64,000 nucleotides of DNA from an uncultured Rhodopila sp. (GTDB lineage Bacteria; Pseudomonadota; Alphaproteobacteria; Acetobacterales; Acetobacteraceae). Shown piece after piece: positions 8,896 through 15,943 of this stretch. The stretch covers positions 1 to 64,000 of the forward strand of contig NZ_CAIWTY010000084.1 of assembly GCF_903915725.1 (NCBI RefSeq). The letters run 5' to 3'. A program made the translations under genes and the position numbers. The notes beneath the pieces were generated by a model, which worked only from the letters and a program-made list of their open reading frames with translations, was not told where the DNA came from and did no database searches. Position 1 is the first letter of the stretch; every line of letters starts with the position of its first letter.

Positions 8896-9678
8896 ATGAC
8901 CCGTAAATTCTTACCGCGCTTTCGCGACGCCATCATATCAATGGCTCCTGAGGCGAACACCATAATATCGACGGAGGGCAAATACACGCTTCGATATGTT
9001 CCCGGCGAACATGTCAACACAGCGGCGCGACTGGTCTTCGTGGGTATAACCCCGGGGCAGAATCAAATCACGGAACTTTATAAAGCTCTACGAACGGCGC
9101 TGCTTGCCGGCAGATCGGACGATGAGGCGCTCAGATTGGCTAAGGCGACGGGCGCCTTTGCCGGGAAGGTGATGCGTGACCGAATGACCGCAATGATAAG
9201 GCGGTTCCGTATACACGAGATCATCAGCGCGACTGAACCCGAGGATATATGGGACGCAGGCCTGAAGCTCCTTCACGCAACCTCAGTCGTCCCACATGCC
9301 GCCTTCAAAGACGGGAAAATGTTTAATGGCCCGTTTGCGGAAGTTCTGAAGTCGCGCCTGCTCCGCGAATGTTTCGAGCAGGACTTTCTGTCTACGCTCC
9401 CTGCGCTCGCAGCGGATGCCCGCTTCATTGCGATTGGGCCGACACCTCAGGACGCACTCCGATGGTGTGTGGAAAACAGGAAGCTCTCAGGATCTCAGGT
9501 CCTCGGCGCGTTCGCCCACCCATCGGGCAGCGCCGGATCCCAGGTTAGCTACTTCATTGGGAAGAAGGCTCTGGACGAATTCCATCCGGGTGATCCTGTA
9601 CTCAAGCGTGTGCCATGGCTCAACCGCGAACGTGATAAATTGGATTCCGCCGTAAAACAAATCCTTGGTGCCGGGTGA
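8896..9678 (+). CDS. Uracil-DNA-glycosylase-superfamily-like protein
   Basis: A 260-residue protein whose layout suggests the uracil-DNA glycosylase fold. LVFVGITPGQNQ (about 47-57) resembles motif A (GINPG-like) after a hydrophobic strand, and LGAFAHPSGSAG (about 203-214) resembles the HPS motif of the DNA-intercalating loop, with ARFIAIGPTPQDAL between them. No iron-sulfur cysteines are evident and overall similarity to housekeeping Ung or Mug is low. Its start follows a perfect palindrome. Its stop overlaps the next start by 4 bases (GTGA), so the two are translationally coupled. The assignment rests on motif resemblance. Recognition of a modified base is inference. Confidence 0.55.
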   Translation: MTRKFLPRFRDAIISMAPEANTIISTEGKYTLRYVPGEHVNTAARLVFVGITPGQNQITELYKALRTALLAGRSDDEALRLAKATGAFAGKVMRDRMTAMIRRFRIHEIISATEPEDIWDAGLKLLHATSVVPHAAFKDGKMFNGPFAEVLKSRLLRECFEQDFLSTLPALAADARFIAIGPTPQDALRWCVENRKLSGSQVLGAFAHPSGSAGSQVSYFIGKKALDEFHPGDPVLKRVPWLNRERDKLDSAVKQILGAG

Positions 9679-10301
9679 ATGATCATTCCCTCCCTCCGCC
9701 GTCGCACCGACCGATGACTTCAACAGGGGTCGGCCGGCGAAAGGCTACTTGGAACCGCGAAGACCGCGTCAATCTAGATTCTACCACAGCCGAACGGGCT
9801 CGCCGAATCGGCATCCTTGGTGAGAAGCTGGCCGAGGCACAGTTACGCGTCCATGGTTTCACCAAGGTGAAAAACCTGAATCACACGTTGCGTATCAATC
9901 ATCTCGGCGCTGACCTCTACGCCGAACGGAATAGCGTCGGATACTGGATTAGCGTCAAGGCGCGTAACAAATATACTGAAGGCAAAAAGCTAAACGACCG
10001 CTACAAGATAGGTCCAGAAGAATTGTCAAATCTTGCGGAATGTGAAAGCCGGCAATTTGGCAGTCGGGCCGCATGCATCGTGATTTCCTTTGTAATGAGC
10101 GACCGATCAACATTTGGCGGCGAGCCGCCGAGAAGCTATTCCTGCTATTTTATGCCGCCAAGGAAGGGCATTCTTATGGCCCCGAGACATTTGGCAACGT
10201 ATGAGCTTTTCGCCTTGAATGAAATGATACCGTCTACCGAAGATGTGTCGGGGCTAGAGAACACTTATGAGCGTAGAACACCAGTCGCAAGCCTGCGGTG
10301 A
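9675..10301 (+). CDS. PD-(D/E)XK nuclease-like protein
   Basis: A 208-residue protein starting at GTG 9675. Residues about 45-97 match the PD-(D/E)XK core: a helix with GEKLAEAQL (Glu50), then GADLYAE with Asp80 and WISVKARNKY with Lys95, the (D)...xVK arrangement of restriction-like and Holliday-junction-type nucleases. The first ~40 residues are basic and disordered-looking. It is coupled to the glycosylase-like gene. Together they look like a base-recognition plus cleavage module. Restriction, repair or anti-phage roles are all possible and none is shown. Base composition is lower in GC than neighbouring core genes, consistent with transfer. Confidence 0.6.
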   Translation: MNDHSLPPPSHRPMTSTGVGRRKATWNREDRVNLDSTTAERARRIGILGEKLAEAQLRVHGFTKVKNLNHTLRINHLGADLYAERNSVGYWISVKARNKYTEGKKLNDRYKIGPEELSNLAECESRQFGSRAACIVISFVMSDRSTFGGEPPRSYSCYFMPPRKGILMAPRHLATYELFALNEMIPSTEDVSGLENTYERRTPVASLR

Positions 10302-10427
10302 GATCATCGAGCGGCGCCTCGCCTCCCCGTCGATTGTAGACCTTGCCGACGGAATGGCGGCTTTGAAAAAACTGCGACAAACAGCTCCATGACCACCTTG
10401 GGCGCAAAGGCGCAATCCGGCCACCCG

Positions 10428-10883
10428 TCAAAATCCACCAGCAGATGAACTGGCGACCCGGCCCTTGGCACCGTCGCTCCGTTGCGCACGCCGCAACACC
10501 GCCAGCGCCCCCGGGTCATGATCCAGCAACATTAGTGCGCTGCTGATCGCCCGGCTCGGCAGTAAATCCCCCGTTTCGTATTTCTGAAACGCCCGCGGCC
10601 CGCCGCCAATCAGCACCCCGGCATCCGCCTGCGTCAAACCGAGCCGCTTGCGAATACGGCGAATCTCCTCGGGCTCCAGCAACCCCTCCGCCCGAGCCTT
10701 CAGCCGGTTCAGCATCCGGTCCGACACTTTCATGTCCTGGCCCGAATGGATACTCTCCTCCGAGGTATCGCAATACCATCCCGGCATATCGAAGGTGATC
10801 GTTTCGCCTTGGTAGGTCAGCGTCATCGGCCGCGTATCGCGGTGCATCGGCGCCCCCGTTTCCGGGCAGACGGGATCAGGCAT
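10428..10883 (-). CDS. mqsA: MqsA-family antitoxin
   Basis: A 151-residue antitoxin of the MqsRA toxin-antitoxin type. The N-terminal region resembles the MqsA zinc domain, but only one cysteine of each expected CxxC pair is seen (CPET and CDTS), so zinc binding may be weakened or lost. The C-terminal XRE-type helix-turn-helix (RLGLTQADAGVLIGGGPRAFQKYETG, quoted here as RLGLTQADAG then GGPRAFQKYETG) binds DNA. It overlaps the toxin gene upstream by 8 bases, giving the usual toxin-first order. It would neutralise the MqsR-like RNase and repress the operon via the palindrome at 11200-11222. Confidence 0.85.
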   Translation of the reverse strand: MPDPVCPETGAPMHRDTRPMTLTYQGETITFDMPGWYCDTSEESIHSGQDMKVSDRMLNRLKARAEGLLEPEEIRRIRKRLGLTQADAGVLIGGGPRAFQKYETGDLLPSRAISSALMLLDHDPGALAVLRRAQRSDGAKGRVASSSAGGF

Positions 10884-11190
10884 CGTCTTTCTCCTTGAAC
10901 GACAGCAGCAGAAACTCCGTCACGGCGTCGGCGGTGAATTTGACGTAGAGCAAGCCAACCTCCGACGGCACGTGATAGACATCCTGCCAGACACGGTGAT
11001 CGGCATAGGACGTCATCGACTTATAGAAGTGCGACCGCCGCATGGTCTGGATGGTAGCCACGATCTCGGCCCGTCCGAAACCGAGCGACGCCGCACTTCT
11101 CAGCGCAACACCGGTTGCTTGAAGCGTCTCCACGCTGGCAAATGCCGCTTTGAAGGCGTCCAGGTCGTAGGTCGGCTTCCGCTTATCCAC
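10876..11190 (-). CDS. mqsR: MqsR-family mRNA interferase toxin
   Basis: A 104-residue toxin starting at GTG 11190 (MDKRKPTYDLDAFKAAFA), close to the ~98 residues of known MqsR. KRKPTYDLDAFK is the family start, and MTSYADHRVWQDVYHV plus LYVKFTADAV fit the RelE-like fold, which cleaves mRNA without needing a metal. An ATG at 11226 is in frame, but it lies at the outer edge of the operator palindrome and would add 12 uncharacteristic residues. mqsA follows with an 8-base overlap. Confidence 0.85.
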   Translation of the reverse strand: MDKRKPTYDLDAFKAAFASVETLQATGVALRSAASLGFGRAEIVATIQTMRRSHFYKSMTSYADHRVWQDVYHVPSEVGLLYVKFTADAVTEFLLLSFKEKDDA

Positions 11191-11199
11191 GCTGCGGTT

Positions 11200-11222
11200 A
11201 TATACACCATTATGGTGTATAT
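11200..11222. promoter_or_regulatory. Operator palindrome of the mqsRA-like operon
   Basis: Perfect 11-bp half-sites ATATACACCAT and ATGGTGTATAT are separated by one base, centred on 11211 and ending 10 bases before the toxin GTG. The AT-rich arms could also supply a -10 element. Autorepression by the MqsA HTH is known for the family. This specific site is inferred from position and symmetry. Confidence 0.75.
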
Positions 11223-11346
11223 TCAAGCCCGGCGTGAACGTCCCTGCGGGACGGCTTCACGCCGATAGTGCGATCCGGCCGAGACCGTTCTGCTCCACTT
11301 TGTGCAGAAATAACCCGACGAAGCGGACACGCTTCGGAAGCGCGCA

Positions 11347-12309
11347 TCACGGCATACCCGGCCCCGCCGACCATTCCGCCACCAATAACGGGTGATCGGC
11401 GCAAAACCGCTCGAACGTCTCCTTGGCCAAGGTTTCCAGGACATGAGTTGCCCCCGGCGCTGCCTTATTCAGCGCCACCCGCTTTTGCTCCGCGGCGTTC
11501 AGTTCAACATCGGCCTCAATGATATTCGCCGACCCCAGCACGCTCCGTGCCTGCATACGCGCCAGCGACATCTGGGCGCGCATCGCGGTGGTGAGCAGGC
11601 GCCCGTCCCGCACCCAGTCGAGCAGCCCCCAGCGCGCGCCCAACAGGTGACCGGGCAGACGCGCGCTCACCTGGGTCGATCCGACCACCAGCAGCTTCAC
11701 CCGGTCTCGCGGCCACCCCCGCCCATGTACCGCCTCAATGGCGGCCAGCGCCTCAGGAGAATTCGCCACAAGGCCGCCATCCGCATACAGCCGCCGATCG
11801 GCCTGATGCGGCGGCAGATACCAGGGCGCCGCCGAGGTCGCCAGCGCCGCCTCGCGGACCGGACGTGAAGCTGTCGGATCGTTTGGACCGTTGCTGAACA
11901 CGAGGGTCTCGCCGCCCGTCATATTGACTGCCGGGATCAGCACACGGCGGGTCAGGCTGGAAAGCGTCGTATCGCCGAAAACGTCCGCGACCTTGTCCAC
12001 CAAAGGCGCCGCATCGTACTTCGCGCGAAACAGACCATAAGCCGATCGGCTGAACAGGACGGGTCCGAGCTCGGTCAACAGCGGCGGCAGTTCCGCGGCG
12101 CGCATGCCCTTCGCCAGCCCCAGCGCCAGCAGCCCGCCGATGGAGGTCCCCGCGATCAGGTCGAAAACCTCACCGAGCGGGCGCTGGCCGAGCCGCCTTT
12201 CCAAACGAGCCAGGAATTCCGCCGCAAACAGCCCAGCGTAGCCGCCGCCGCAGATCGCCAGCACACGGCGCTGCCGATCGGCTAGGTCGGGTAGCTCGTC
12301 GCCGTCCAT
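11347..12309 (-). CDS. Patatin-like phospholipase (CapV-type)
   Basis: A 320-residue cytosolic patatin-family lipid hydrolase. The oxyanion loop is ICGGGYAGLFAAEFL (about 19-33), the nucleophile Ser56 lies in GTSIGG, and the catalytic Asp177 is in YADGGLVANSP. The GGGYAGLF form and size resemble CapV, the membrane-degrading effector of CBASS anti-phage systems, but no cyclic-nucleotide synthase gene lies nearby. It starts 28 bases inside the PIN-like gene and is the third gene of a tightly overlapping operon with the Phd-fusion and PIN-like genes. An abortive-infection effector role is a reasonable inference. A plain phospholipase is the alternative. Confidence 0.85.
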   Translation of the reverse strand: MDGDELPDLADRQRRVLAICGGGYAGLFAAEFLARLERRLGQRPLGEVFDLIAGTSIGGLLALGLAKGMRAAELPPLLTELGPVLFSRSAYGLFRAKYDAAPLVDKVADVFGDTTLSSLTRRVLIPAVNMTGGETLVFSNGPNDPTASRPVREAALATSAAPWYLPPHQADRRLYADGGLVANSPEALAAIEAVHGRGWPRDRVKLLVVGSTQVSARLPGHLLGARWGLLDWVRDGRLLTTAMRAQMSLARMQARSVLGSANIIEADVELNAAEQKRVALNKAAPGATHVLETLAKETFERFCADHPLLVAEWSAGPGMP

Positions 12310-12719
12310 GGGTCGTGCTGTCGCAGGCCGCTGATACGATCGTGCCAGGATTCGCGCGGTGCGATGTAGTCCAGCCTGCGGTCCAGGGCGATTGCGACCA
12401 CGGCGAGGTCGGATTCAACAAATGTGGGGGGATCGCTGTTCAAACAGGCGCGCAGTGCGCTCCACTGCTTCGCCGCCGGCAAATCGAAGCTGTGCAGCCG
12501 GGGGCCGAAATCCGCCGGGATGGTGTTGATCAGGCGCTCCGCCCACAGCCGGCGTTGCACGACATCGCGCTTCGCCTCGGCCTGGGCGAGAACCTCGCCG
12601 ATACTGACAACTGTCAGATGCACGGCGTCATCAGGACGCTGCTCCAGCCAGTCATGCAGGACGGGATCGCCGGCGATGAACCTACGTAGAGCGACCGTGC
12701 CGAGCAGCAATCCGCTCAC
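12282..12719 (-). CDS. Degenerate PIN-domain (VapC/FitB-like) protein
   Basis: A 145-residue protein that follows the FitB-like VapC pattern along its length: LHDWLEQRPDDAVHLTVVSIGEVL (Glu42), a central helical pair, then VESDLAVVAIALDRRLDYIA (Asp104). The first catalytic Asp of the usual LLDTN motif is replaced by Gly7 (LLGTV), and the last acidic position (RNxxDF) is not recognisable. RNase activity is therefore doubtful. It overlaps the upstream Phd-fusion gene by 4 bases and the downstream patatin gene by 28. It may act as a structural or regulatory partner rather than a toxin. Confidence 0.7.
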   Translation of the reverse strand: MSGLLLGTVALRRFIAGDPVLHDWLEQRPDDAVHLTVVSIGEVLAQAEAKRDVVQRRLWAERLINTIPADFGPRLHSFDLPAAKQWSALRACLNSDPPTFVESDLAVVAIALDRRLDYIAPRESWHDRISGLRQHDPWTATSYPT

Positions 12720-13447
12720 GCCGGGCCAAGCTTCGGCAGGTCCTCAAGCGGGGCAAGCGCGCGCGGCACGAGATCGGGCATGCCGGCATCCGACAGGGCC
12801 ATGGCACGGTAAATGCGCGACAATCCCCGGGCGGAGGTGGGTTCGATCGCCTCCTGGAGATAGCGGCGCGACACCACGAACAAATCGTCGTCCTCGCGCT
12901 CGACAAGCTGCGGGCGCTGGCGCGCATCGTCGAGCAGCGTTTTGAAATTGGTTCGCGCCTTGCTGCTGACCCAACGATAAGCATTTCTGTCAAAGTCGTG
13001 CATCAGATCGAGCGTATGACCGTAGATCAGAGGCCTGCCGCAAGCAGCATACAGCGGCGTGCTGGCGAAACTTTCGGCCACCACCGAAAACATCGCCGGC
13101 TCGATCTTATGCAAACTGACCTGCATCACCGAGGCGAGCCCGTCGACATCCACCAGAGGCCTGAAATGCTCCATCAGGCTGTCGGCCCCGGAGAAGCCGA
13201 CCGAACACACGTCGACGCCCCATTTGGTGGACTCCGGCGCCGCCCGCAGGATAACCACCATGTTCCAATCGGATGCCGGCTCGCTGAGGACGAAAATCCG
13301 TTTGTGAAGCTCGGTGACGACGTTGTCGATGCAGTTGGAACGAACCCAGCCATGCAGGGTGTCGATCACACGCTGAGCGAAGACCTCGCCCTCGCGAGCA
13401 AGCGTTTCGACCGGCTGGGGAAGAAAAGCGATGGTGGGGTCCGTCAT
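12716..13447 (-). CDS. Phd/YefM-type antitoxin domain fused to a novel N-terminal domain
   Basis: A 243-residue protein, about three times the size of ordinary Phd antitoxins. Residues about 158-203 (YRWVSSKARTNFKTLLDDAR, then VEREDDDLFVVSRRYLQEA) match the Phd/YefM fold that binds DNA and a PIN or Doc toxin. The first ~150 residues form an unrecognised alpha/beta domain (WNMVVILRAAPESTKWGVDV, FSGADSLMEHFRPLVDVDGL). The ATG at 13447 lies just downstream of clustered inverted repeats that could be its own operator. It is the first gene of the operon with the PIN-like and patatin genes. The N-terminal domain may be a sensor; that is inference. Confidence 0.7.
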   Translation of the reverse strand: MTDPTIAFLPQPVETLAREGEVFAQRVIDTLHGWVRSNCIDNVVTELHKRIFVLSEPASDWNMVVILRAAPESTKWGVDVCSVGFSGADSLMEHFRPLVDVDGLASVMQVSLHKIEPAMFSVVAESFASTPLYAACGRPLIYGHTLDLMHDFDRNAYRWVSSKARTNFKTLLDDARQRPQLVEREDDDLFVVSRRYLQEAIEPTSARGLSRIYRAMALSDAGMPDLVPRALAPLEDLPKLGPA

Positions 13448-13473
13448 CACCGGATTCCAAAAGCCGCGGGATG

Positions 13474-13525
13474 GCTTGCGTACAACACGTGCTGGATATT
13501 GTACGCTTGCGCGAGATACGCAAGC
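13474..13525. promoter_or_regulatory. Cluster of inverted repeats upstream of the Phd/PIN/patatin operon
   Basis: Three interlocking palindromes are present: GCGTACAA (13478-13485) with TTGTACGC (13499-13506), GCTTGCG (13505-13511) with CGCAAGC (13519-13525), and GCTTGCGTA (from 13474) with TACGCAAGC (to 13525). The cluster ends 27 bases from the ATG at 13447. This is the expected position for an autoregulatory operator of a Phd-type repressor. Confidence 0.65.
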
Positions 13526-13577
13526 ATTATCGCAAAGCCACCATCCGCGCCACCGAACCGCAGCCGATCGGCCTTCC

Positions 13578-14753
13578 CTATCCCTCCGCCAGGAACGCCA
13601 TGGCTGCCTCGACGCCGCCGCGCCCATGCGGCACGCCCTGGATCCGCAGCCCCATCTCGATCGCCGCCAGCGCGCCCAGCAGCATTGGTTCGTTCAGGTC
13701 GCCGAGGTGGCCGATACGGAAAATCAATCCGCTCAGCCTGCCCAGGCCACCGCCCAGCGACACGTTGAACCGTTCGCGTATCGTCTTGCGCAACGCATCG
13801 CCGGAAAATCCTTCCGGCATCAGCACCGTTGTCACCGAATCGGAAAACCGTTCCGGCGACAGGCAGTACAGCGAAGGACCATCGTTGCCAGCCCACACCC
13901 GCACCGCCCGCCGCGCCGCCTCCGCCAATCGCGTGTGGCGGGCGTGGACGTTGTCGAGACCTTCCTCCTCGATCAAGCGGACGGACTCGCGCAGGCCGTA
14001 GAACATGTGCACCGGGACGGTGCCAATGAAGCTTTTCGTGCTGCGCTGCGTCATCATGGTCCAGTCGAAGTAGAAGCGCGGCAACCGGGCCGTCGCATGC
14101 GCCGCGAGGGCCTTGCCGGAAACCCCGGTGAAGCTCATGCCCGTCGGCAGCATCAGGCCTTTTTGGCTGCCGCCGACAACGCAGTCGATGCCCCATTCAT
14201 CCATGCGGAAATCCAGCGAACCCAGCGAGGAAATCGTATCCGCCAGGAACAGCGCCGGATGGCCGGTGTCGTCGATCGCCGCGCGGATCGCCGGCAGCGG
14301 CAGCTTCATTCCGGTCAGCGTCTCATTATGCACCGCGCAAACCGCCTTGATGGCATGCCCGGTGTCCGCGGCGAGGTGCCGGCGCACATCGGCGATATCG
14401 GCGCCGCGGCGCCAGTCGGCTGCCACGAGCCGTACTTCCAATGCGTGGCTGCGCGCCATCGCCGCCCACTCATCGGAAAAATAGCCTGATTCCACCACCA
14501 GGATCGTGTCGCCAGGGGATAGCAGGTTGGTCAGGCTGGCCTCCCACGCGCCGTGGCCGGAGGCGTTGTACATGAACAGATGCTGTTCGGTGCGCAGCAC
14601 CCGCTTCAGCCCGGCGAAAGCGGCTTCGTAGATGGCGACGAAGTCAGGGTCGTTGAAGTCGATGCTGGGGCGGTCCATCGCCCGCAGCACGCTGTCGGGG
14701 ATGTTGGTCGGGCCGGGATTGGCGAAAAAGTGCCGCCCGCGGGGTTTTTGCAT
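13578..14753 (-). CDS. sgaA: Serine-glyoxylate aminotransferase (class V)
   Basis: A 391-residue PLP enzyme that would transfer the amino group of serine (or alanine) to glyoxylate, giving hydroxypyruvate and glycine. The PLP-binding Lys198 lies in GGSQKGLMLPTG. FFANPGPTNIPDSVLRAM at the N-terminus, YNASGHGAWEASL and ADTISSLGSLDF are typical of the serine-glyoxylate/alanine-glyoxylate group. In methylotrophs this is a serine-cycle enzyme, but no other serine-cycle gene is visible here, so it may serve photorespiration-like glyoxylate disposal. Length matches the family. The exact donor is uncertain. Confidence 0.85.
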   Translation of the reverse strand: MQKPRGRHFFANPGPTNIPDSVLRAMDRPSIDFNDPDFVAIYEAAFAGLKRVLRTEQHLFMYNASGHGAWEASLTNLLSPGDTILVVESGYFSDEWAAMARSHALEVRLVAADWRRGADIADVRRHLAADTGHAIKAVCAVHNETLTGMKLPLPAIRAAIDDTGHPALFLADTISSLGSLDFRMDEWGIDCVVGGSQKGLMLPTGMSFTGVSGKALAAHATARLPRFYFDWTMMTQRSTKSFIGTVPVHMFYGLRESVRLIEEEGLDNVHARHTRLAEAARRAVRVWAGNDGPSLYCLSPERFSDSVTTVLMPEGFSGDALRKTIRERFNVSLGGGLGRLSGLIFRIGHLGDLNEPMLLGALAAIEMGLRIQGVPHGRGGVEAAMAFLAEG

Positions 14754-15151
14754 CGGATTCTCCTGATTGTCTTCTCGCCGGGCTTATACGCCAACCCGGC
14801 CCGCCGGCAGCGAATTTCTCGCGGCGACTTGCCGCTTGTGAAGGCGGCAGCGGGGGCCTGCCATCGCCGGCAGCACAGCCGCAACCGATGTATTCAGCCT
14901 CGCGCAACTTCGCTTTACGCCAGCGCCGTCAGGCGTCATTGACGTATGCGCCCGGGTCGCAAGTAACTGCCACCGCCATCGCCCGTCACCATAGCCATAG
15001 GGACTTGGCGGTTTCTTCAAGGGCCGCCAAAGATCACAAAATACAGCAATTTTTAGTGCACATTTTTGTCAGAATTACAATTGATGGAACCTCTGGCGTG
15101 CCGCTCTGTTTGCGGAATAGGCTTCACGCGTTTAAAACCGGAGGAGATCAC
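14754..15151. other. Intergenic, divergent promoters
   Basis: This 400-base gap separates the divergent aminotransferase and membrane-protein genes. It contains an AT-rich stretch at about 15030-15085 and a small stem TTGGCGG/CCGCCAA around 15005-15030. No gene is supported. Confidence 0.5.
15086..15110 (+). promoter_or_regulatory. Possible EcfG-type (general stress) promoter
   Basis: GGAAC at 15086-15090 is followed after 16 bases by TGTT at 15107-15110, one mismatch from the alphaproteobacterial EcfG consensus GGAAC-N16/17-CGTT. It lies about 40 bases upstream of the ATG at 15152. The match is weaker than the one at 54315-54339. Confidence 0.35.
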
Positions 15152-15754
15152 ATGCCATTCGATGGATTGCTGCAAGCCTATACCGTCGACCGCAATCGTT
15201 GTTCGATCGACGTACTGCTCGCTTCCTACGGCATCGAGCCGGTGCCTGAAGACGTTCTTGAACAGCACAAGGCGGAAGAAGTCCGCAAGAATCCGGCGTC
15301 GCTTTTTCATCGGCGTCCGGCACTCCACAAGCTATTGGTGCTGACCTCCTGTAGCGCGACGATCGCTTCGATCGCCCTGTTCATGTCCTGCCAAATGACG
15401 CCGCCGTCCAATGCTGCGATCGCCGCGCTCGCCCTGGTCATGGCGAGCTTCATGTCCATGGTCGAGCTTGTCCTGTTCACCCGGGTCAAGCGTCCGGCTT
15501 CGTGGCAGGAAACCCCTCTCGACAGGAACCGGGCGCAGACTTTACTTCCGCCGCCCGTGCTGGATCTGCTCGACCGGATCGACGAAGGCTCCAGCGGGGT
15601 CAAGTTCGTCGTTGGCACTTTGTATCAGGAGCATGTGGCGCTGGATCCATACCTCATCGCGGAGAAATACGACCACGACTCGAAGACGACAACACGGTCC
15701 TGCCTGGCCATCTGGGATGGCGATCAGATCATCAGCATCGCGAAACAGGCCTAA
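15152..15754 (+). CDS. Hypothetical inner-membrane protein
   Basis: An unrecognised 200-residue protein. ATG 15152 follows a strong GGAGGA. A cytosolic N-terminal part (about 1-62) is followed by two hydrophobic helices: LVLTSCSATIASIALFMS (about 67-84) and AAIAALALVMASFMSMVELVLF (about 92-113, given as AAIAALALVMASF then VELVLF). A soluble C-terminal domain follows, with LLPPPVLDLLDRIDEGSSG and a short hydrophobic end. The topology suggests both termini in the cytosol. A perfect hairpin follows the stop. The stress-type promoter upstream and the DUF2382 gene downstream suggest a stress role, without proof. Confidence 0.65.
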   Translation: MPFDGLLQAYTVDRNRCSIDVLLASYGIEPVPEDVLEQHKAEEVRKNPASLFHRRPALHKLLVLTSCSATIASIALFMSCQMTPPSNAAIAALALVMASFMSMVELVLFTRVKRPASWQETPLDRNRAQTLLPPPVLDLLDRIDEGSSGVKFVVGTLYQEHVALDPYLIAEKYDHDSKTTTRSCLAIWDGDQIISIAKQA

Positions 15755-15762
15755 GCGTCGAA

Positions 15763-15786
15763 GACGGCCGGCGAAATCCGGCCGTC
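15763..15786. terminator. Hairpin after the membrane-protein gene
   Basis: GACGGCCGG (15763-15771) pairs perfectly with CCGGCCGTC (15778-15786) around a 6-base loop, 9 bases after the stop of the preceding gene. No T-run follows, so it may be a weak or Rho-assisted terminator or a 3' stabiliser. Confidence 0.45.
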
Positions 15787-15943
15787 GGCCTTCCGGCAAC
15801 GCCGCCCGCAGCAGGTTCGGCTCGCATCAGCATCATGACCGCTCAACCCGGCCGTTCCGATTGACGACATCAGGAGCGGTGGTTGTGGTCCATATTGCAC
15901 CGCACCATCTGCCGCTCGCCGATCATGGCAAGCGGAGAAATTT

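Noticed and set aside
11231-11346. Possible IS end between mqsR and the patatin gene
   Set aside because: It contains short inverted repeats (GGCGTGA/TCACGCC and TTCTGC/GCAGAA) but no transposase fragment or defined end; left as ordinary intergenic DNA.
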